This document shows, piece by piece, positions 7,676 to 14,814 of a stretch of DNA of 15,959 bases. Origin of the DNA: Subdoligranulum variabile (lineage in GTDB: Bacteria > Bacillota > Clostridia > Oscillospirales > Ruminococcaceae); assembly GCA_003343905.1 (NCBI GenBank), contig QAKI01000032.1, positions 1 to 15,959 of the forward strand, given 5' to 3'. Within the stretch, counting starts at the first letter, position 1. Each line of letters starts with the position of its first letter. The notes beneath the pieces are model-generated. The model saw nothing but the letters and a program-made list of their open reading frames with translations. It did not search any database and was not told where the DNA came from. A program made the position numbers and the translations under genes.

Positions 7676-9020
7676 GTTTCATTTCGTTTAATGCTTTTCT
7701 GATATAGAATGGCTGTGCGACACAATACGGAAGAAGTGCGACGATCGATATGTTAACTACGGTTATCCATGAGCCTCCGAGTTTCGCGACGAGAATGATT
7801 ACGGCGATTTTGAAAATCACAGCGAAGGTATAGAACCAAGCTTGTACTTTCAGTTTTCCCAAACCCGCCACAATACTTGACTGAATCGCAATCCAGATAG
7901 ACACGCAACTATATACGACAAAACAGAATGCATAGCAGTAATTTACAGCGATTGCGTTATCTTTCAGCCAGAACTCGATGATTGATCTTAAAAAGGGGAG
8001 CATCAGGAATTGGATGATGGCCGCTACGACGACAGCATAGTTGAGCATTCGGTAGAGCTTAATAATCCATTGGAACCGTTTCTCCGTAAATGCTTTTGTA
8101 ATGGCCGACCAGACCGGAACCAACGCAAGAGTAACCAGACTTCCGATGATGGAGAACAGTTTCATGTATATCTGATATTCCACGACATAGGAAGGATCGA
8201 AAAAGTGGGAAATGAAAAATTCGTTCGTTGCAGAAATGACCATGTAAAGAATCTGGAGAATGAAAAACAGGAGTCCGAGAGTCAATATCTGCCGTGCATG
8301 TATTTTGGAAAAGAACGAAAACGAAGGAAAATAACCTTTTAACATCGTCCAAAACACACCGACGGTTGCAATCAGCGGCGGAATGTTGATTGACAATGCA
8401 TGAACCCAGGCCAGAATGATGAAATTATGGCCGAGATCGCCCTTGGCCGCTGTGTAGAAATAGAGAAAGGCTACTTGCAGAAGCGAACCGATGAACGCAA
8501 GGAAATTGGGTAAGGCCGATTTTTGAAGGGCGTATAATACGGGATTTATCAGACGTAAAATGAATGAAAAAATGATGCCGACCAACGTTATGTTGACGCC
8601 CTGATGCAGGTCTGCCGGATCGATCACATGTTCGGAAACATTTAATATGCCGTTCCAGGAAACGACATGGCTCAACCCCAACACCAGTAACGAGAGTATC
8701 GCTACGAATGCGCCGAACATGATGTAGGCTGACGAGATATACGCTTTGGCGTTATCCCGATCGTTTCGGGCCAGCGCCGTTGTCAGATGGTTCCTGAGAC
8801 CATTGCCGATGCCGAGGTCGAAAACCAGAATCCAGGATAATACCGTATGCATCGTAAACCAAACACCCAGCAGGATGTTGTTCTCGAAATAGTTCAAGTA
8901 CAACGGCATTGAAATCAACGACAGCAGCATCGTTCCTCCTTTTACGGCGAACGTGCCGACAATATTGTATATCAAGGATCTGTTGTGGTCGAATTTACGG
9001 TATAAATCTGTAAGGACCAT
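7668..9020 (-). CDS. Wzx-type lipid-linked oligosaccharide flippase, 450 aa
   Basis: This is a polytopic membrane protein of the polysaccharide-exporter (MATE-like) superfamily, which moves the undecaprenyl-linked repeat unit across the inner membrane. The N-terminus has the characteristic layout: a short cytoplasmic lead, then YNIVGTFAVKGGTMLLSLIS and the MPLYLNYF / GVWFTMHTVLSWILVFDLG / IGNGLRNHL region that opens many Wzx proteins. About twelve hydrophobic segments follow, spaced through the chain with basic loops. Length is normal. The start at 9020 lies 12 bases after the polymerase stop. The stop overlaps the acyltransferase start at 7675 by 8 bases, so the two are probably co-translated. 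Composition is lower in GC than the fnl cassette, usual for a serotype-specific Wzx. Substrate specificity cannot be read from the sequence. Confidence 0.92.
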   Translation of the reverse strand: MVLTDLYRKFDHNRSLIYNIVGTFAVKGGTMLLSLISMPLYLNYFENNILLGVWFTMHTVLSWILVFDLGIGNGLRNHLTTALARNDRDNAKAYISSAYIMFGAFVAILSLLVLGLSHVVSWNGILNVSEHVIDPADLHQGVNITLVGIIFSFILRLINPVLYALQKSALPNFLAFIGSLLQVAFLYFYTAAKGDLGHNFIILAWVHALSINIPPLIATVGVFWTMLKGYFPSFSFFSKIHARQILTLGLLFFILQILYMVISATNEFFISHFFDPSYVVEYQIYMKLFSIIGSLVTLALVPVWSAITKAFTEKRFQWIIKLYRMLNYAVVVAAIIQFLMLPFLRSIIEFWLKDNAIAVNYCYAFCFVVYSCVSIWIAIQSSIVAGLGKLKVQAWFYTFAVIFKIAVIILVAKLGGSWITVVNISIVALLPYCVAQPFYIRKALNEMKHV

Positions 9021-9032
9021 TGGCGTTTCGTC

Positions 9033-10157
9033 TTATAGATAATTGCTGTTAAGCTGCATCTGTTCCCACATGAAAGCGTAATCCACATTTCGCATTATGA
9101 TCACCGAGACGAAAAGAACCATAAGGACTACTATCGCGACGATGCGTGTTTGATAATCACGGAACAAATTATTGATTACATAGGGTAAAAAAACCAGGAT
9201 GAATATGGAGAAATATTGTACGATGCGCATCAGACTCGAATCGATCCAAGTCAAAGGGGTAAAAATAATGGCTATCGAGATCGCATTGTAGATTATCGGC
9301 ATATCGCTATCCCGTTGTTTGGCATTGCGCAACGCGATCCAACCTAAAATGCCGCAACCCAATAGGAAAATGGAAAAATCGACTGCTCCGGTCGGATTCG
9401 CATCCGAAAGTGCATAGCCCATATAGTTGTCCTGTGCGGAGAGTAAGGCCATGATCCCGGCAACGGAGCGTCCGAACACAAACATGACCGGAAATATGAC
9501 GAAGGACGCCGCTAACAATTGTCTGGGCCGATTCAGACGTGCGATGAAATAAAACGGATAAAAGAGCAGTACGGACTTATGAATGAACGCAGCGCAGATA
9601 ATCAGCAGCGTATATTGCCATAGCTTGCGCTGTCGGATGAAGTGCAACCCCCAAAAGGTAAATGCCGTAGCCAAAGTCTGCCGTAAACCCGTGATGGAGA
9701 AGAAACTGTAAAACAAGACCTCGTAAATAGCAATTGCAACAAAAACATCGCTTATGTACTTTGTCTGTGTGTAGATAAAATATCCTAACGATGAAAAGAA
9801 TATCACAGCGACAAAAAACAGGAAAATGCGATATTCTCCGCTAAAGAATTGAAAAACCTTTTGAATCAACGGATAACCGGCATCCTTGCCTTCGCCCAGG
9901 ACATACACGCTGCGGAAATTCTCCCAGATTTCCTGCCAGCTTGTCAGCTTTATTTCCTCGAACTTCAGATAGTAGGCATAGGTATCCGCTCCGACTGCTA
10001 CATGACGCAAGGCCGACTGGAGAATCAGGATGATACAGATAAAGATGATATAATTCTTTCGGTTCCGGTTTTCCCGAATTGGTGTGGCAGCCGGAAGCAA
10101 CGAGTAATACCACGCGCCCAGCAATGCCAGCATCAGAACCAGCAGCTGTATTTCCAT
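9033..10157 (-). CDS. EpsG-family polysaccharide polymerase (Wzy role), 374 aa
   Basis: This is a hydrophobic protein with about ten membrane segments and the EpsG pattern. It has a polar loop after the second segment with SALRHVAVGADTYAYYLKF (48-66), then ITGLRQTLATAF (155-166) and CAAFIHKSVLLFYPFYF (188-204). The conserved Arg, Asp-Thr and His fit the family. EpsG-type proteins act as the Wzy polymerase, joining flipped repeat units at the outer face of the inner membrane. The ATG shares one base with the stop of the upstream glycosyltransferase (TAATG at 10155-10159), a translational-coupling arrangement, and the flippase gene follows after 12 bases. Finding polymerase and flippase side by side supports a Wzx/Wzy-dependent system. 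The assignment as polymerase is from family and context; the linkage made is unknown. Confidence 0.9.
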   Translation of the reverse strand: MEIQLLVLMLALLGAWYYSLLPAATPIRENRNRKNYIIFICIILILQSALRHVAVGADTYAYYLKFEEIKLTSWQEIWENFRSVYVLGEGKDAGYPLIQKVFQFFSGEYRIFLFFVAVIFFSSLGYFIYTQTKYISDVFVAIAIYEVLFYSFFSITGLRQTLATAFTFWGLHFIRQRKLWQYTLLIICAAFIHKSVLLFYPFYFIARLNRPRQLLAASFVIFPVMFVFGRSVAGIMALLSAQDNYMGYALSDANPTGAVDFSIFLLGCGILGWIALRNAKQRDSDMPIIYNAISIAIIFTPLTWIDSSLMRIVQYFSIFILVFLPYVINNLFRDYQTRIVAIVVLMVLFVSVIIMRNVDYAFMWEQMQLNSNYL

Positions 10158-11365
10158 TAGCTGATCATTTGTTCGTAGATTTCAAGATATCGGCCTGTGT
10201 TTTCGGCATAATCGTAATTCGTCCGTACATGCTCGATGAGTTTCTCCCGGTGTGCGGGTGTGATTGATTCGACCCGGGGCAACAGGGCGACTATGGCATC
10301 CACGTCGTGCGGAGCGACTGCAAATCCGTATTCCGCCGCAATCTCCGGACAGGCAGTCGAGTCGAAGACGATCGGGGGCGTACCGCAGGCCATTGCTTCG
10401 GCAATCACTTTTCCGAAAGTGTCCTCGACAGAGAGATGCACATAGGCTGTCGCCAGCGAATAGACGGCCGAAAGATCCCCAGGATCAGCTATGTATGGGA
10501 TATGGCAAATCGGCGGTGCGATGGTTGTACCGCGATTGACTGATCCGACCAACAGCAGCCTGTAGTCGGACGGTAGTTTGGAAGCCAGATTGACGGCATC
10601 CCAGTATTTGGACGAGTGTTCGTTCCATCCGGCGCTTATGCTGACCAGAAATTTGCAACCTCCGGGCAACCGGTATTTCCGGCAAAAGGTCTCATCGGGA
10701 ACGACACGCCGGAACCGGGTGGAATCCACCCAGTTGTAGATACGGCTTACGGGCCATTTCCCGAGAAACGACTCTTCGGCTTCCTGTTTCAGCCATTGTG
10801 AAACGGCTACAACTTGCAGACGGGCGAGCGATGTGAACCAGTTCCGCTTGTCACGAAACAAACGGGCCGAACGGTCGAAAAAAAGCGTCGGCGGATATTT
10901 TCTGTACTGGGGACAAGCTTCGCACTGCGTTTTCCATTTGTAGCATCCCGCAGCCGTGTAGTGCGAGCACTTGCCCGTAAAAGCCCAGCAGTCGTGAAGG
11001 GTCAATACGACGGGAATCCGGCTTTGCCGCAAATAGTCGAACAGAAGGGGCAGGTTCAGGTAATTGCCGTGCAGGTTGCCCAGATGGACGACATCGGGAG
11101 CCAACTCGCGCATCCATGCGATCAGCTTTTTCGTCCCGCGGTAAGTACCGTAACCCTGCATGCCGAGCAGACGCGAGCAGACCAGATTGTGTAAATGGTT
11201 CTCCCATCTGCCGCCGATCTTGAAACTCCGGTGATAAGCCGTGTCGCCCTGACCGTAGGCAATGTAATACGCGTGCCCCCTTTTCTCGCATTCGGCGGCG
11301 ATATCGGCAGCGATCGATCCGGTACTGCCGAGTCCGCAAACCGTGTTGATATGGAGTATTTTCAT
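10157..11365 (-). CDS. GT4-type glycosyltransferase with a cysteine-rich insert (WcaC-like), 402 aa
   Basis: This is a GT-B fold glycosyltransferase. The N-terminal domain starts MKILHINTVCGLGSTGSIA, with the glycine-rich acceptor-side loop GSTGSI (13-18), and includes VVHLGNLHGNYLN. The C-terminal donor-binding domain contains EDTFGKVIAEAMACGTPPIV (314-333), the E-x7-E region typical of family 4. A distinctive stretch at 121-157 begins TLHDCWAFTGKC and carries Cys126, 133, 141, 148 and 151 before PQYRKYP. This insert recurs in WcaC-like transferases and may bind a metal, but that is not shown. It starts four bases after the upstream glycosyltransferase and overlaps the polymerase gene. It is cytoplasmic or peripheral to the membrane, adding one sugar to the lipid-linked intermediate. 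Given the pathways in the window, the donor may be UDP-GalNAcA or UDP-L-FucNAc; which one cannot be decided here. Confidence 0.92.
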   Translation of the reverse strand: MKILHINTVCGLGSTGSIAADIAAECEKRGHAYYIAYGQGDTAYHRSFKIGGRWENHLHNLVCSRLLGMQGYGTYRGTKKLIAWMRELAPDVVHLGNLHGNYLNLPLLFDYLRQSRIPVVLTLHDCWAFTGKCSHYTAAGCYKWKTQCEACPQYRKYPPTLFFDRSARLFRDKRNWFTSLARLQVVAVSQWLKQEAEESFLGKWPVSRIYNWVDSTRFRRVVPDETFCRKYRLPGGCKFLVSISAGWNEHSSKYWDAVNLASKLPSDYRLLLVGSVNRGTTIAPPICHIPYIADPGDLSAVYSLATAYVHLSVEDTFGKVIAEAMACGTPPIVFDSTACPEIAAEYGFAVAPHDVDAIVALLPRVESITPAHREKLIEHVRTNYDYAENTGRYLEIYEQMIS

Positions 11366-11369
11366 AGGA

Positions 11370-12515
11370 TTAATTCAGCAGCGAAGCAATATCTCGTTTG
11401 AATTCTTCATCGAGCCGCTTGATCACCTCCCTGTTATCGTCGGCAGCACTTTCAGCCGCAGACACGACGGCTTCGGCTATATGTTGAGGAGTCTGTTCCG
11501 TGTAATAATGGATCTCGGCGCCTATTGCGGAGTGCTCGATGGCTTCTATCCGTATGGATACCACTTGCAGTCCGTTGGACATGTACGAGAGTATTTTCGA
11601 GGGAAAGGATGTTGCATTGAAAGCGGCCAACGGGTCTTGGGTGCTCAAGCCGATATGGCATTTTTGCAAAAAACGGATGTAGTCGGTCCCTTTCAGCAAT
11701 CCTTCGAATGTTACTTTCGCCGTCGAGCGGCTGGCCGTTTGCTCGATTATGCGTCTGATTTGTGCAGTATCCTTTTCGTTGCCGAATCCAAGTATATGAA
11801 CATGATAATTTCCCGGAAGGAATTCCGCTGCGGCAGCAGCAGCCGCTCCTCCTTTGCGGATGTCGAATGTACCGGCATACACGACGTGAACCGTTCCGTC
11901 GTCAGGCCGGACCGCGATCTGCGGTTCCACACGATAGGTTCCGTAGATGACTACGCAGGGTTTGCGTGCGACGTTGATTTTCTCGTTCAGCAGCTCTGTC
12001 GAAAAGATATAACCGTCAGCAATCCGAAAGGTTCGGTATTCCCAGAGACGCAGCATGTGCGGAACGGGACTGACATCCTGATAAATCTCCTCGACTTCGA
12101 GGAGCAGCCGGAATTTGCGGATTCGTTTGGCGAGCAGAATGATGTTGTAATATCCTAACGAATGGTAAACGATTACCGGTTCGTTTCTTCGGGTGCGGAA
12201 AAGCAGATAACAGAGTAGAGCGAGCGAATGCCAGAGATTTCGGACAATTCGCAACAGTTTATTCCGACCGCCGAACGAGGCGAAAAAATGCACCTTGAAT
12301 CTGGGATTGCGGATTTTCGTCTCCGCGCCGTGAAACCGGAATTCCGGTTCCGCAGAACCCGATGCCGAAACGAGTTCAACATCGTATCCGATTTCATTGA
12401 GCGCCGATACGATATATTCCATCTTGTTCGTCGCGGAAACCACATAGTTGCGCGACACATCCGAATCTTGAAAATCGAAATAGCCAATGTATTTTATTCG
12501 CTTCCGCCGTTCCAT
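11370..12515 (-). CDS. GT-B fold glycosyltransferase (group 1/GT4-like), 381 aa
   Basis: The C-terminal half has family-4 features: YAGTFDIRKGG (213-223) at the start of the donor domain, HVHILGFGNE (238-247), VTFEGLLKG (268-276), and the nucleotide-sugar contact segment FPSKILSYMSNGLQVVS (304-320). The N-terminal half is less conserved, with IGYFDFQDSD near the start and VIVYHSLGYYN (114-124) before an EVEEIYQDVS segment. A run of seven alanines (224-230, encoded by mixed GCN codons) follows the KGG motif, which is unusual there but in frame and probably helical. Its ATG shares one base with the stop of tviB (TAATG at 12513-12517), implying translational coupling with the uronic acid pathway. 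It should add one sugar to the growing repeat unit on the cytoplasmic face. Donor and acceptor are unknown; GalNAcA is a reasonable guess from coupling. Confidence 0.9.
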   Translation of the reverse strand: MERRKRIKYIGYFDFQDSDVSRNYVVSATNKMEYIVSALNEIGYDVELVSASGSAEPEFRFHGAETKIRNPRFKVHFFASFGGRNKLLRIVRNLWHSLALLCYLLFRTRRNEPVIVYHSLGYYNIILLAKRIRKFRLLLEVEEIYQDVSPVPHMLRLWEYRTFRIADGYIFSTELLNEKINVARKPCVVIYGTYRVEPQIAVRPDDGTVHVVYAGTFDIRKGGAAAAAAAEFLPGNYHVHILGFGNEKDTAQIRRIIEQTASRSTAKVTFEGLLKGTDYIRFLQKCHIGLSTQDPLAAFNATSFPSKILSYMSNGLQVVSIRIEAIEHSAIGAEIHYYTEQTPQHIAEAVVSAAESAADDNREVIKRLDEEFKRDIASLLN

Positions 12516-13783
12516 TACAGTCTACCGTCGATCATTTCGCGAGGACAGTTGCCCTTTACGTCGTAAACTACATGCTCCGAAGCGAGCACCCCGGTCAGAT
12601 CGAACGCATTGAACATGTCGTGCGCCACTGCGGCCACGACCGCCTCGAACCGTTTGCCTTCGGGCAGAAGATTGGTAACTTCGATACCGTATTCGCGCTT
12701 TACGATTTCGGGCGACGCCCAGGGGTCGTAGACCGTGATACAAACGCTGTACTCGCGCAGCGCGCGGTAAATGTCGATCACTTTTGTATTTCTCACATCG
12801 GGGCAGTTTTCCTTGAAGGTGAAACCGAGGATAAGAATGTGCGAACCAAGCACCTGAATTCCCTTCTTCAACATCAACTTAATCACCTGCTGGGCGACGT
12901 ACTCTCCCATTCCGTCGTTCATGCGCCGTCCGGCAAGGATAATCTCCGGGTTATAGCCGTAGCGCTGTGCGCATTGCGCCAGATAATAGGGGTCCACACC
13001 GATGCAGTGTCCGCCTACCAATCCCGGCTTGAACGGCAGGAAATTCCATTTCGTCGAAGCGGCTTCCAACACATCCTGCGTGTCGATTCCCATGCGGGTA
13101 AAGATCTTCGACAACTCGTTTACGAAAGCGATATTGATATCCCGCTGCGAGTTTTCGATCACCTTTGCCGCTTCGGCGACCTTGATCGTCGGGGCCAGAT
13201 GCGTACCGGCCGTAATGACCGAAGCATACACTTCATTCACAAATTGCCCGATTTCGGGTGTAGAACCTGACGTCACCTTTTTGATTTTTTCAACTGTATG
13301 TTCCTTGTCGCCCGGATTGATGCGCTCCGGAGAATAACCGGCAAAAAAGTCTTCGTTGAATTTCAGCCCGGAGACCTTTTCAACCACCGGAATGCACTCA
13401 TCCTCCGTAACCCCCGGATAGACGGTCGATTCGTAAACCACGACATCGCCTTTCGAAATCACCTTCCCGACCGTCGTACTTGCCCCGTAGAGGGGTGTCA
13501 GGTCCGGATTGTTGTTCTCATCGACAGGAGTGGGAACCGCTACCACGTAGAAATTGCAATCTCGGATATCTTCAATATTCGACGTACAAACAAAACCGTT
13601 TCGGATTGCGGACCGGAGCAGATCATCCGAAACCTCCAGCGTGGCGTCATGACCTGCCATCAGCGCTTCAACACGCTTCTGATTCATATCGAAACCAACG
13701 GTTTTATACTTCGTGGAGAAAAGGCGAGCCAATGGCAAGCCCACATAACCGAGCCCGATTACGCAAATCTTTACTTCTTTCAT
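12515..13783 (-). CDS. tviB: UDP-HexNAc 6-dehydrogenase (TviB/WbpO type), 422 aa
   Basis: This is a member of the UDP-glucose/GDP-mannose dehydrogenase family, performing the two-step NAD-dependent oxidation of C6 to a carboxylate. It shows the NAD site GLGYVGLPLA (10-19), VVAVPTPVDENN (80-91) and VVYESTVYPGVTE (115-127). Others are AGYSPERINPGDKEH (148-162), VAEAAKVIENSQRD (202-215, Lys207, Asn211) and the catalytic Cys260 in PGLVGGHCIGVDPYY (253-267). The C-terminal domain has LGFTFKENCPDVRNTKV. SPERINPGD and the close match to the TviB/WbpO pattern favour UDP-GlcNAc or UDP-GalNAc as substrate over UDP-glucose. With the adjacent tviC homologue this is the Vi-antigen pathway: UDP-GlcNAc to UDP-GlcNAcA, then C4 epimerisation to UDP-GalNAcA. 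The start is 25 bases after the tviC stop. It supplies the only obvious acidic sugar in the window. Confidence 0.95.
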   Translation of the reverse strand: MKEVKICVIGLGYVGLPLARLFSTKYKTVGFDMNQKRVEALMAGHDATLEVSDDLLRSAIRNGFVCTSNIEDIRDCNFYVVAVPTPVDENNNPDLTPLYGASTTVGKVISKGDVVVYESTVYPGVTEDECIPVVEKVSGLKFNEDFFAGYSPERINPGDKEHTVEKIKKVTSGSTPEIGQFVNEVYASVITAGTHLAPTIKVAEAAKVIENSQRDINIAFVNELSKIFTRMGIDTQDVLEAASTKWNFLPFKPGLVGGHCIGVDPYYLAQCAQRYGYNPEIILAGRRMNDGMGEYVAQQVIKLMLKKGIQVLGSHILILGFTFKENCPDVRNTKVIDIYRALREYSVCITVYDPWASPEIVKREYGIEVTNLLPEGKRFEAVVAAVAHDMFNAFDLTGVLASEHVVYDVKGNCPREMIDGRL

Positions 13784-13808
13784 TGTTCTATGTTGGGTTT
13801 ATTTTATT

Positions 13809-14783
13809 TTACAGATTTTCACGATACCATTTGACAGCCTCTTTCAGACCGTCCCGTAAAGAATACTGTGGATTATATCCCAACAATTTGCGCGCTTTAT
13901 CTATCGATGCGAGCGAATGCGGAATATCACCAGCTCGGTTAGGACCATGCGTGGGTTCGAGTTGCGCTATGGCAGAATCGTATTCCGAGAGAAATTCTTT
14001 CAAGTAGCCGACCAATTGGTTCAGTGTGGTACGATCGCCATAAGCCGTATTGTAGATTTGATTTACAGCTTCGGGATTCGTTGTCTCCATAGCCCGGATA
14101 TTCATCTGGATCACATTGTCGACATACGTGAAATCCCGGGAATATTCACCGTCGCCGTTGATGTTGGGCGCTTCGTGGTTGAGGAACTTCTTGACGAAGA
14201 GCGGAATGACCGCAGCATAAGCGCCATTGGGGTCCTGCCGACGACCGAACACGTTGAAATAGCGCAGGCCTATGTATTCGAACCCTTCGTAGGTGCGGGC
14301 GAACACATCAGCATAAAGTTCATCCACGTATTTGGTTATCGCATACGGAGAAAGCGGTTTGCCGATCACATCCTCCACTTTAGGCAGACTCTTCGAATCG
14401 CCGTAGGTCGACGAAGAGGCCGCAAATACGAACCGGCGCACTCCGGCGTCGCGTGCGGCCACGATCATGTTCAAAAAGCCGCTAATGTTGACTTCATTCG
14501 TGGTGACAGGGTCTTTGATGGAACGCGGCACAGAACCCAAAGCCGCTTCATGTAATACATATTCGACCCCTTCCACGGCTTTACGACAATCTTCAATCTT
14601 GCGGATGTCGCCGACGATCAATTTGAAACGGTCAGGGTAGTTTTCGATCAGCGGAATGAGATTTTCCATGTGCCCTGTGGCGAAATTGTCCAGGCAAACC
14701 ACATGGTCGCCCCTTTGCAGCAATGCTTCGCACAGATTGGAGCCGATGAAACCGGCTCCGCCGGTAACTAATACTTTATTCAT
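13809..14783 (-). CDS. tviC: UDP-N-acetylhexosamine 4-epimerase (TviC/WbpP/Gne type), 324 aa
   Basis: This is an extended SDR epimerase that inverts C4 of UDP-GlcNAc or UDP-GlcNAcA through a keto intermediate with bound NAD. It shows VTGGAGFIGSNL (6-17), HEAALGSVPRSIKDP (78-92), Ser123-125 in AASSSTYGDS, and the catalytic pair Tyr147-x3-Lys151 in SPYAITKY. RYFNVFGRRQDPNGAYAAVI and NGDGEYSRDFTYVDN are signatures of the WbpP/TviC group rather than of plain GalE. I chose the ATG at 14783, where MNKVLVTGG opens the first Rossmann strand. The frame stays open to an ATG at 14858, but those 25 residues overlap the upstream gene and look unrelated to the fold. The gap from the capD-like stop is 31 bases. 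Coupled to tviB, it should yield UDP-GalNAcA. An alternative is free UDP-GalNAc supply. Confidence 0.95.
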   Translation of the reverse strand: MNKVLVTGGAGFIGSNLCEALLQRGDHVVCLDNFATGHMENLIPLIENYPDRFKLIVGDIRKIEDCRKAVEGVEYVLHEAALGSVPRSIKDPVTTNEVNISGFLNMIVAARDAGVRRFVFAASSSTYGDSKSLPKVEDVIGKPLSPYAITKYVDELYADVFARTYEGFEYIGLRYFNVFGRRQDPNGAYAAVIPLFVKKFLNHEAPNINGDGEYSRDFTYVDNVIQMNIRAMETTNPEAVNQIYNTAYGDRTTLNQLVGYLKEFLSEYDSAIAQLEPTHGPNRAGDIPHSLASIDKARKLLGYNPQYSLRDGLKEAVKWYRENL

Positions 14784-14814
14784 AATGATGTTTCGAATCG
14801 TTTCCGATTTATTT

